Source: Anarhynchus alexandrinus
Lineage: Eukaryota; Chordata; Aves; Charadriiformes; Charadriidae
Direction: 5' to 3'
DNA length: 64,000 bases
Assembly: GCA_008711295.1 (NCBI GenBank)
Contig: VUYV01000010.1
Coordinates: 4,650,522 to 4,714,521, forward strand
Positions 22,201 to 28,226 of this stretch are shown here, one piece after another. The translations under genes were made by a program, and so were the position numbers. How positions within the stretch are numbered: the first letter of the stretch is position 1; the number at the start of each line of letters is the position of its first letter. Below the pieces are notes generated by a model. It saw only the letters and a program-made list of their open reading frames with translations, was not told the origin of the DNA and did not search any database.

Positions 22201-24736
22201 ACAGTCCCTAGGGCAAAACAGGAGGAGTGCCGACGCGGTAACAGCTTGGATTTTCTCATTCTGTTCGCTTGTCACAGCCTCCCTACTGCTTCCACTCCTT
22301 CCTGGTGTGCCAGACAGCGCCGCTCTGCAGCACGGCTGCGCGGCCGATCTGTCAGTGCCGGCAACGGGCGGTTAGTGGGAAGCTGCATGCTGTTCCGTAG
22401 TGTCCAAAGTGACAGGTAAGGCCAAGAGGAAATATTACTGTACCAGAAGCAAGAAAGCAAAAGGGCAGACGCGTTCAGTAAAAACGGGAGAGTGGTGTGT
22501 CGACATCTGCAATTGACAGCGTGTGAAGTTTACGTCCTACCTCCTCGCATCCCGCAGGCTTCATCAGAGCCTTAAAGAAGTTAAGAAGGAAAGTCACCTG
22601 GGAAGACTGAGACAGGGGGAAAGGGAAAATTAGAAGAAGATTTGAAGTGACTCGTGCCTGGAGCACTGCTCTTGGACATGGATACTAGGATAACTCAATG
22701 TCAGGATCTCAGCGGCAACTGTCATCCTTTATGAGAAAGTTTTATTCAGTCCAAAGGGAGGCAAAGGACACATACCAGAGCCCCAGCATTCTCTGTCCGT
22801 CGAAAATACCTCACATTTTTCTGCTGTAAAGATAAACTAACCTTGTCCAGCACGGGGTCGTCCAGCCGCTGCTGCTCAATGCACTTGTGACAAACTCGGG
22901 ACAAAAGCTCATGGGGTTCGATGAAGAGTCTGGAACTCAGCAGGAATGTAAAGATATAGGCTTTCTGTGGGAGAAAGACAAACAAACCTCCTGTAAGCAA
23001 CCACACGGTGGGTAATATTAGCCATAAAAGCCCCAAACTCCACAGTTTTTGCATTTCCGCTGGGAGAGACTTTTCTGTCTAAAAGACTTAAGGATTCCTG
23101 ACCCTGAAAATGGAACTGGTTACAACGGGTGCAGGAGCCACAGCATCCTTCCAGCCTTTGGTTGCCCAAACCCTGTGCAAACATCCAGCGAAGACAGTGC
23201 GTAGGTCACTCTACAGGAGCAAGCCCAGGTATGGGAGACAGCACAACCAAAGACGCGCGGAGGCCAGTGAAAGCTAAACTCAGGCACCTCTGTGTTGCAC
23301 TGGGTTGTGAGCTGCAGACTCCCCCAGATTAGCTACATCTTGCTAAAGCGCTGCAGGTCTCACCCAGCCTGTTCTAAGGAATATTTCGTTTATTCTACTA
23401 ACTCCCCAGAATTCATTTCTATCAGCCAAGCCGTACCATATGCAGTCCCACATCTGTGAAGCTGTGGGAAGCAGGACTGTTGGATAAATCCTTGGATTAT
23501 TTAAAGTATTCCAGCAGTGAATTTAAAATATATGCATGAATCTTCAGTTGTTTGCATCCTGACCCCTCCTGGCGCCTGAATTATCTTCTTTCCCGCAGAC
23601 CTAGCCATGCTCCTGAGCAGCAGGTATAATATTACATATCACACACTGCTTAATGAAAAATCTCACAGCCTAATCTGTCCATTACCTATTTTTATTGCCT
23701 TTCTGTTCTTTTTTTTTAATTGATATGCTACTTTATTACTTATTTTTAGCTGATCAGAAACTGAGCTGTGGGTAATTTAAAACATGCTGTCTGCTCTGCA
23801 TTGATAACTTTTGTAGTCTTCTAAACTGCCCAGAAGTCAATGCTACTCTGTGCTTTGAAATAGAAGCCTTTCCATAGAGACATATTACCACTTAAAAGTC
23901 TTCCAGTCAAACTCCATCCTGAATTCCACTGAGGACGTGCAAAATCCAGTGGAGTCAATGGCTTGCAGGACCATAAACCTGCTCCCAGTTTAGATCCTCA
24001 CAGCTGGTGAAGAAACGCTGAATATTCACTGATGGAGCAAGGATTAGGATCTGGACTGTGCTGTCCAGTGACTGCAAAGTCGGTGTGAATATAATAAATT
24101 ACGAACCCATCAGAAGGAGCGCTGCTGTTGTCACTGATGGAATGCTTTGTACATGCAGACAAACCTGGATGACTTCAGCAGCTACTGAAATTCAGCTAAT
24201 TTAATGCCAATTCGGACTTGAAGTTTTTTGCTTCAGTCTTCATCTAAACCTCTCTGGGATGCACGGCTATTTTTGAAGCGCTCCGACTGCTATATCACTA
24301 ATTCATCACCACCACAGCTTCCCCCCACCCCATTCTTTAATTTAAAGGCAGTATCAAGTTTGGGATCTGCTTTTTCATGGGAACAATTATAGAGCAGTGA
24401 AACAGCATTTAAAGCAATGCATCAATTTACCAAGCTTTAATTGTATGCAGCTTTTAAATTAGCCCTCTTAATTCAAAATTTAACACATTTGCACTTTTGC
24501 ATAAAGTGCTGCCCCAATTCATCAAAATTAAACTGTTTATTACACTGTGAATCGCTTACTTCGGGGTAGTAATCAGTGGTAGGTATCAGATGCTGAATTA
24601 GAGCATCCAGAGATGCTGAGGTAAGGTTTCCATCCTGGAAGATCAGTCCTCCTTGTTCGTCTTCTTTTGAAGTATGTAGATGAGGGCTGAAGCCACATGG
24701 GGTAAACATACTGGTAGAACTCAGCGTTTGGGGCAT
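1170..24736 (-). CDS. RASGEF1C: RASGEF1C, RasGEF domain family member 1C (10 coding exons seen, 3' end outside the window)
   Basis: This entry is the span of the split coding sequence; each exon is listed separately. Joining exons 24560-24736, 22842-22964, 20097-20234, 14408-14620, 12204-12278, 8506-8601, 7331-7433, 7150-7229, 6426-6521 and 1170-1265 gives an uninterrupted frame of about 399 residues. Family knowledge: RASGEF1 proteins are guanine-nucleotide exchange factors for Ras-family GTPases; RASGEF1A and 1B act on Rap2-type GTPases, while 1C is poorly characterised. The order is a variable N-terminus (1-40), a RasGEF-N region (about 40-165), then the CDC25-type RasGEF domain from about residue 204. 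I assign it to 1C rather than 1A or 1B from MPQTLS at the start, SSRLFIEP, MIGHLKD, RIAPCDE and KFFILE. About 70 C-terminal residues (one or two exons) should lie before position 1. There is no frameshift or stop in the visible part, so the gene looks functional. Confidence 0.96.
1266..6425 (-). other. RASGEF1C intron between coding exons 9 and 10, with an internal CpG-rich patch
   Basis: This is a 5.2-kb intron. Most of it is unremarkable mixed-composition DNA. A CpG-rich patch occupies about 4200-4335 and again 4640-4735, clearly richer in CG dinucleotides than the surrounding intron. A 188-codon open frame on the minus strand (4026-4592) crosses the patch but has low-complexity proline, alanine and serine content and matches nothing I recognise, so I treat it as chance. 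Confidence 0.8.
4200..4735. promoter_or_regulatory. Intronic CpG-rich patch of unknown role
   Basis: Positions 4235-4330 carry a dense run of CG dinucleotides (for example in GGACGCCGCCGCGGGCGAGG) and a second cluster lies at 4640-4735, containing GGGGCGGCCGC. The surrounding intron is CpG-poor. In vertebrates such islands often mark promoters or exons, so an alternative promoter or an unannotated transcript is possible. I see no TATA box, no strong splice donor and no recognisable coding sequence, so the role is unassigned. Confidence 0.35.
6426..6521 (-). CDS. RASGEF1C: RASGEF1C coding exon 9 (residues 336-367)
   Basis: This phase 0 exon of 96 bases encodes HQMDPTGNFYNYRTALRGAA followed by HRSLTAHSNREK. 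The acceptor reads TTTTGTGTATCTAG and the donor is GTAGGT. YRTALRGAA is the loop and helix that in RasGEF domains follows the conserved SRLKKTW block. The match to the family is continuous along the whole exon. Confidence 0.97.
6522..7149 (-). other. RASGEF1C intron between coding exons 8 and 9
   Basis: This intron of 628 bases is AT-rich. It contains the 19-base T run at 7125-7143 directly next to the exon 8 donor and no other recognisable feature. Confidence 0.85.
7125..7143 (+). repeat. T19 homopolymer next to the exon 8 splice donor
   Basis: The run is an uninterrupted T tract on the plus strand, so it is A19 in the transcript, starting six bases downstream of the donor GT. It may be a retroposed poly-A remnant or a simple slippage tract; its length is likely variable. 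Confidence 0.9.
7150..7229 (-). CDS. RASGEF1C: RASGEF1C coding exon 8 (residues 309-335)
   Basis: This exon of 80 bases completes the split serine codon and encodes GMNMSPVSRLKKTWSKVKTA then KFFILE. The acceptor is TTTCTCACTCATAG and the donor is GTAATT. MSPVSRLKKTW is the strongly conserved block next to the Ras-contacting helical hairpin of the catalytic domain. KFFILE rather than KFDILE supports paralogue 1C. On the coding strand a run of 19 A begins six bases past the donor GT (T run at 7125-7143 on the plus strand). Confidence 0.97.
7331..7433 (-). CDS. RASGEF1C: RASGEF1C coding exon 7 (residues 275-308 plus the first base of codon 309)
   Basis: This exon of 103 bases encodes PAKKKQRAQVIEFFIDVARE followed by CFNIGNFNSLMAII and one base of the next serine codon. 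The acceptor is TTTAATTTGCAG and the donor is GTAAGT. IDVARECFNIGNFNSLMAI is the hallmark of CDC25-type exchange factors (compare the NFNSLMAI motif in Sos and RasGRF proteins). This is the only exon in the window that ends in phase 1; it is separated from exon 8 by an intron of only 101 bases. Confidence 0.97.
7434..8505 (-). other. RASGEF1C intron between coding exons 6 and 7
   Basis: This intron of 1072 bases has no recognisable gene or repeat. Around 7967-7985 there is a short TACTACTACTACTA microsatellite-like run. Confidence 0.8.
8506..8601 (-). CDS. RASGEF1C: RASGEF1C coding exon 6 (residues 243-274)
   Basis: This phase 0 exon of 96 bases encodes 32 residues starting TCFSEQKKTSNLEAYVKWFN and ending YLVATEICM. 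The acceptor is TTTTTCTCCCCAG and the donor is GTAAGT. The segment WFNRLCYLVATEIC is the second conserved block of the RasGEF fold. The stretch before NLEAY is slightly variable between family members. Confidence 0.96.
8602..12203 (-). other. RASGEF1C intron between coding exons 5 and 6
   Basis: This intron of 3.6 kb holds a G11 run at 8889-8899, a possible degraded MIR/L2-like fragment at about 10160-10265, and a pyrimidine-rich region at 11020-11150. No exon-like sequence is evident. Confidence 0.8.
10160..10265 (+). repeat. Possible degraded MIR-like repeat
   Basis: The order TTAGCACCTCC, then CTTCCATCTGCAACTCCGAG, then GTGCTTGATAAACACTCAT resembles the body of ancient amniote MIR-type SINEs (a block of the kind 'agcactt...catccaaggatctcaaagcgctttacaaac'). 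This is a judgement by eye; divergence is high and family assignment is uncertain. Confidence 0.3.
12204..12278 (-). CDS. RASGEF1C: RASGEF1C coding exon 5 (residues 218-242)
   Basis: This phase 0 exon of 75 bases encodes ERLSHIGPEEFVQAFVHKDP followed by LDGTK. The acceptor has a good pyrimidine tract (CCCCCCTCTAATAG) and the donor is GTATGA. It is too short to appear as an obvious open frame and was found by matching the family sequence IGPEEFVQAF, which is nearly invariant in RASGEF1 proteins. It continues the catalytic domain begun in exon 4. Confidence 0.96.
12279..14407 (-). other. RASGEF1C intron between coding exons 4 and 5
   Basis: This intron of 2.1 kb contains a probable MIR-like fragment at about 14075-14220, just upstream (on the transcript, downstream) of exon 4. 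The remainder shows no recognisable feature. Confidence 0.8.
14075..14220 (+). repeat. Probable ancient MIR or L2-like fragment
   Basis: The sequence has AGCACCTTCAGGTTGGGGGC, then GCATTTCACAAATAAGCAAG and then GACGTGACCCGCCCCAAGAT followed by GCACAGGA. This follows the typical tail order of MIR and L2-type repeats: 'catttcacagatgaggaaactgaggc', then 'gtgacttgcccaaggtcaca'. Strongly diverged, consistent with an old amniote insertion. Confidence 0.5.
14408..14620 (-). CDS. RASGEF1C: RASGEF1C coding exon 4 (residues 147-217)
   Basis: At 213 bases and 71 residues this is the longest coding exon in the window. It starts AYWKKMNQLLQTL and ends LAQQLTHVEL. The acceptor is CTGTCTCTCCAG and the donor is GTAAGT. 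The first half is the inter-domain linker, which is variable between paralogues. The second half (from about residue 195, KPPSIQREIL, then SDPYTLAQQLTHVEL) enters the catalytic RasGEF domain; LAQQLTHVEL is the first structurally conserved region of CDC25-type exchange factors. Confidence 0.97.
14621..20096 (-). other. RASGEF1C intron between coding exons 3 and 4
   Basis: This 5.5-kb intron is the longest fully contained intron. It carries a perfect 13-bp inverted repeat at 18039-18071 and AT-rich stretches (about 17280-17620) that could be conserved non-coding DNA. Nothing coding is recognisable. Confidence 0.8.
18039..18071. repeat. Perfect 13-bp inverted repeat with 7-base loop
   Basis: The left arm TAACCTGAGCAAG (18039-18051) is the exact reverse complement of the right arm (18059-18071), separated by CACTCCA. 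It would form a stable short hairpin in RNA of either strand. It lies within an intron. There is no T-run after it that would suggest a polymerase III terminator. Confidence 0.9.
20097..20234 (-). CDS. RASGEF1C: RASGEF1C coding exon 3 (residues 101-146)
   Basis: This phase 0 exon of 138 bases encodes 46 residues starting ARIRKFGPKILQLLTEW and ending RIAPCDE. The acceptor is CCGTTTCAG and the donor is GTGAGG. The segment LLTEWTETFPYDFQ is the second half of the RasGEF-N region (helical, with the WTETFPYDF motif common to the family). A 244-base imperfect inverted repeat ends only 87 bases upstream of this acceptor. Confidence 0.97.
20235..22841 (-). other. RASGEF1C intron between coding exons 2 and 3
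   Basis: This intron of 2.6 kb contains the 244-base imperfect inverted repeat at 20321-20564 close to its 3' splice site. A moderately CpG-rich stretch lies at 22230-22380. No further exon is evident. Confidence 0.8.
20321..20564. repeat. Imperfect inverted repeat, MITE-like (ancient DNA transposon or palindromic repeat)
   Basis: The left end reads GGGCCAGATTTTTAAAAAG, then GGTTGCACCTGCAAAAT and GCACA. The right end, read on the other strand, gives GGCCAGATGTTTTTTAAAAA, then GGTTGCACCAACAAAAT and GCACA, in the same order and spacing. The two arms meet in a TGCATGC-rich centre near 20430-20450. The layout fits a non-autonomous palindromic element; GGCCAGATTTT-type ends are familiar from old amniote dispersed repeats, but I cannot name the family with certainty. 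It lies just upstream of the exon 3 acceptor. Confidence 0.7.
22842..22964 (-). CDS. RASGEF1C: RASGEF1C coding exon 2 (residues 60-100)
   Basis: This phase 0 exon of 123 bases encodes 41 residues starting KAYIFTFLLSSRLFIEP and ending DDPVLDK. The acceptor reads TTTCTCCCACAG and the donor is GTTAGT, a weaker donor than in the neighbouring exons. KAYIFTFLLSSRLFI is the core of the RasGEF-N region, a helical segment that in Ras exchange factors packs against and stabilises the catalytic domain. The residues KAY and FIEP match RASGEF1C rather than 1B. Confidence 0.97.
22965..24559 (-). other. RASGEF1C intron between coding exons 1 and 2
   Basis: This intron of 1.6 kb has a possible old palindromic repeat remnant at 23925-24058 and AT-rich sequence at 23620-23780 and 24330-24480. 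No other exon is recognisable. Confidence 0.8.
23925..24058. repeat. Possible remnant of an ancient amniote palindromic repeat
   Basis: The blocks CCAGTGGAGTCAATGG, AGATCCTCACAGCTGGTGAA, TTCACTGATGGAGC and GGATCTGGAC resemble a dispersed amniote palindrome whose arms read 'gatcctcagctggtgtaaatc' and 'ctccattgacttcaatggag'. Judged by eye only; the element is strongly diverged. Confidence 0.35.
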
Positions 24737-24742
24737 GCCTTC
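24560..24742 (-). CDS. RASGEF1C: RASGEF1C coding exon 1 (start codon, residues 1-59)
   Basis: The acceptor (pyrimidine tract ending TTGTAG) places the exon start at 24742, leaving 6 untranslated bases before the ATG at 24736-24734. The ATG has G at -3. The exon encodes 59 residues beginning MPQTLSSTSM and ending TDYYPE, then donor GTAAGC at 24559. The MPQT start and the block ALIQHLIPTTDYYPE are shared by RASGEF1 paralogues. Residues 10-38, between these two anchors, are the least conserved part of the protein. The acceptor just before the ATG means the transcript has at least one upstream non-coding exon. Confidence 0.96.
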
Positions 24743-26040
24743 CTACAACAGAGAGAAACTCATGTCAGCGACAAGATCCATCAGATTCACGGCCACATCT
24801 GTCTTCTGGTTGATTTGAAAAACACAAGCCACCATTGAGAGCTTCCTGTTCACAAAATTAACATGATCCCTTCATTAGAACCTCTTTTATAGTTGTCATT
24901 GGCAGATCATGCCTGCGATGGGAAATACACAGGAAAACGGGACACTGAGCTTCATGCTTTTGGGCCAGAAAGGAACAGCAGCTGCTTTAGGCTCCCACTC
25001 TGACAGAAAGCTCTGTGATGATCCCCTTTTTTGCTACCAGCCCTGGCCAGTCCCATGTAGGAGAGCTGAGACACTTGGGACTTGAATTGAGTAAGTTCCT
25101 GAGCAGGTCAGACCTGTTGGCTTGAACCTCTGTCCCCCTGAGAATGAGGCCCAGAGGATTTAGGGCGAGAGAGGGAGATAAAAGGGGTGCCACCCCAGGC
25201 TTGCTCAGGACGCACCTCGAGAAACGCTCTGTGGCTCCCACGGGACAGGAGAGGCGTCAGAGTGAGCGAGGGGTAGCAGCAGGAGCCAAAGTCAACTGGA
25301 GGAGGATGGAAAAATGAAGGGAGTTGGAGGGAACAGAGGACGTGGGAGCTGAAGAAGAGATTAAAGAGCAAAGAAAAGAGAAATGAGGAAGAGGGAGAAG
25401 GCAGACACCTGCTCTATTTTTGGAGCCTGAAGTTAGTCAGTCCCAGATCTATACTTAGGCACTAAATAAATGTTTCAGAAAGATCCTGAGCACTCATCGA
25501 CTTCACTAGAGATGCAGAGTCCTCCGCACCTTTGAAAAGGAGGCCAGGCAAACTCGGAGCACCTAGCCCAGATTCAAGCTCCCTCTATTTCAGTTTTCTG
25601 GGCTCCGGGTTTGATTCTAGGCTCCATCTCGATTTTGTGGATTAAAATCAGCTTTAAATATTTCTTCTGCTGAGTACCATTCATTTATTCCTCTATTGGT
25701 GCAGAAGGGATGACAGACTTTGCCTTGAGAGCTTTAAAGCATCTCCAGCTGCCTCTGAAATCCCCCCTAGAAGCTGTTCTACCCTCAACTAGAGGCAGCA
25801 TTACAGGATGTGGACTGGGAAAAGGACAGTGCATGCTCACTCCCGGATCAGCAAAGGGACCTGTGACTCGACAATTTGCTTCTAAATTTGATTTTACTTG
25901 GTGCGAGGGAGGATGGGAAAGAGATGATGGAAGGGAAGAGTCCTAGAGCCAACCTCTACTCCCCTGCGCAGCTACAAAACTTCTCCCAGGACTCCAGCTC
26001 TCCCTGCTAAGCACAACCTCTTTCTGCTGGAAGAGCAAGA
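24743..26040 (-). other. Upstream of the start-codon exon: intron with purine-rich and repeat-derived sequence
   Basis: The acceptor of coding exon 1 shows that this is intronic in the RASGEF1C transcript, at least near 24743. It contains a long purine-rich tract on the plus strand (about 25301-25405) and a probable palindromic repeat remnant at 25410-25560. No coding exon is recognisable. Confidence 0.6.
25410..25560. repeat. Probable ancient palindromic repeat remnant
   Basis: The order GGCAGACACCTGCTCTATTT, TTAGGCACTAAATAA, TTCAGAAAGATCCTGAGCAC, then GCACCTTTGAAAAGGAGGCC follows a dispersed amniote element of the type 'ttcagaaagtgctgagcac ... gcacctttgaaaatcaggcc'. It probably belongs to the same general group as the inverted repeat at 20321-20564. 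Assignment is by eye. Confidence 0.45.
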
Positions 26041-26705
26041 TCTGCACCCCGCGGCCCGCTGAGCCGGCACCGACCTCCCACGTAGGAAGACGGAGGGCCA
26101 GAGGCTGCCAGCGCCTGCCCGCCGCTGCGCCTCAGCCCGCCGCTGCTCAGTCAGGCGCACTCAGCAGATACGCCGTATTTTCCAATATATTTCTCTGCCC
26201 TATTCTTTACCCTGTTCTCTCTGGTTTTCTGCCTTTTCGATATCCCACACAACTTCAAAAGCCGCCCGGTGGATTCGGCTTGAAAACTTGAGTTTGTGTT
26301 TCTCCCTCGCATGTATCGGTAGATGTGCTGTGACTCAGCTCAGCTTTACTTACACGTACACGTGTTGTATTTACTCCTGCAAAAGCACCTCTCCGCCTGG
26401 CACGACCCGCCTGCTCCCCCGAGCCCAGGCTGCTGCAACTCGCCAACTCAGCGCAACCTCGGGCCGCGGAGGATGAGAAGGGCAGCGTGCCCGTACGCCA
26501 GGCAGGGCGCGAAGCCCTGGGAGAGGCTGGGAGCTGGGTCCCGGCACCGTGGGAGATCAGGCTCTACGAGCAAAACTTGGGTGACTTCATCCTTCAAAGG
26601 AGGGACCGTGCCCCGGGAGCCAGCGGTTCGGTTGCTGCCTCTTATCTCCTTCTGGGAGGCTCGGGCGGGAGGGGAGCGCGGGCTGCCTCCGGGATTTGCC
26701 ATCAA
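26041..26705 (-). promoter_or_regulatory. RASGEF1C: CpG-rich block, candidate promoter and non-coding first exon of RASGEF1C
   Basis: Two CpG clusters (26041-26175 and 26395-26700) stand out from a CpG-poor background, about 1.3-2 kb upstream of the start-codon exon, which needs an upstream non-coding exon. On the minus strand a consensus donor GTAAGTAAA follows ACGT at 26353, so a first exon ending at 26354 and starting within the second CpG cluster is possible. I see no TATA box. The true first exon could equally be tens of kilobases upstream, since mammalian RASGEF1C has long 5' introns. Confidence 0.3.
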
Positions 26706-27890
26706 ACAAAAAGGAACCGAAATGTCAAACCCAACAAATTCCTGCCTTGACTGAAAAATAAAATAGATGTCAGGGATTTTAGTTTAGTTTAAAGACCAGA
26801 ATATCCGAATGTCAACCCAGCCAGAATGGAAGTTGAAGTATCTCGTTTTAATGAACGTGCAGATGTGCCTGTTAATAAGGCTCTAAGAGCAAGTAATTGC
26901 TGCTTTTTGTACACAGCTCCGACTCTGTGTAGTAAATGGGAAAGACTGCCAAATCCCATTTGTTACTTCTAACGCGCTCTCTGTTACGTCTTGTTTCTAT
27001 GGCAATAATCCCAAGAAGGATTGCATGTCCGTATAGATCAAGAAATAAATCTCATGGACATACAGCTGTCTAGATGAGGAAAAGGAAAAATTAAAACAGC
27101 TGTGAACTTACAGGACGCATCCTGGCTTCAGCGTAAAACAGAACTCAAAGTAACAATTTATTCAGTGTAATCCCTCACTGTCAATGCCCTTTTTATTATC
27201 AAATAGAAATGTATCTAAACAGGATATTGCCTGAACTTTTGCATCTCATTACATAAGAGATCTTGCTGAAATACACAGTAAAGCTTCTTAAGAAAAAGTT
27301 ACCTTTTTTCTTTAAACTGAATAAAAACAGCTGTACAACTGTCACTAAGACATCCGTCATGGGTATTGTTAAGAAAATAAATTTGGCTTTCTATTATGAA
27401 GTTTCTGGTCTAATCTCATGTTTTTGGGCAAGGCCTGTGCCACATCTGAGCTGGTGCCTGGTTGCCACCTTACTTGCCACCATAGAAGACCTGAAGGTTT
27501 TAGCTTCATGCCTTTTCACTCCCTGTTAACTGATACTTTTACGCTCACAGCAGGATGATGGCCAACTCTACAGAGACTAAAAACCTCTTGCACTACTAAA
27601 CCTGATAATAACTAACATTAGTATTTGGCAGACAGGAATTTAGGACAGGGACTTCTCTGCTCACAACACCCAGTATCTTTTTTCTGTTCATGCAGTTTCC
27701 AAAGCACTCTTTTCAAAAGTACTAAACAGAAACAAGACCTTGCTTTGAAAGAGCCCAAATACGTGATTGCCTGCAGTAGGCAGAAGACAAGGTTATGCTG
27801 ACAATCACTCACAGAATACAGAAACAACAAGGGAAGCACTGAGAGAGGAAAACAAACAAGCAAACAACCTTAAGGAGATTTGTCTTATTG
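26706..27890. other. Non-coding sequence without recognisable feature
   Basis: This stretch is AT-rich and carries no recognisable exon, repeat or CpG cluster. A consensus-like donor GTAAGT lies on the minus strand near 27108, but there is no supporting exon evidence. Confidence 0.6.
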
Positions 27891-27919
27891 TACTGACGGC
27901 GGTTTGGATGATGGAAAAG

Positions 27920-28226
27920 GTAGGTGGTGCAGAGAGAGCCAGACCCTTCTCAGAAGAGGACGCTGACAGGATGAGAGGTAACAGCCCAGGGTGCAGAAGG
28001 GAAATTCCAGTTGAACATAAGAGAAAATCCTCCCCTGAGCACCGTGTGAAATTAGAAAAGGGACTGGGAAATGACATTCAATTTCCATCCTGGGAGATTT
28101 TCAAAACTCAACTAGGGAAGGACCTGAGCAACCTGAGCAAGCTTTGAAGTTAGCACTGCTTCAAGCGGGAGCTTGGACTAATGACCATGAGAGGTCCCTT
28201 CTGATTAACCTTCTGTGATTCTAATA
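27920..28226 (+). mobile_element. CR1 LINE fragment (3' end), truncated
   Basis: The order of blocks matches the 3' region of sauropsid CR1 retroposons: GCCAGACCCTTCTCAGAAGA, GACAGGATGAGAGGTAACAG, AATTCCAGTTGAACATAAGA, the middle 'GGGAGATTTTCAAAACTC' segment, CTTGGACTAATGACCATGAG, then AGGTCCCTTCTGATTAACCT and the typical terminal ATTCT-containing tail near 28221. It is 5'-truncated, lacks the reverse transcriptase region and is clearly diverged, so it is an old dead copy. It supports a bird or other sauropsid source. Confidence 0.85.

Noticed and set aside
21618..22211. 197-codon plus-strand open frame opposite RASGEF1C
   Set aside because: Lies in an intron on the opposite strand, no domain recognised, chance length.
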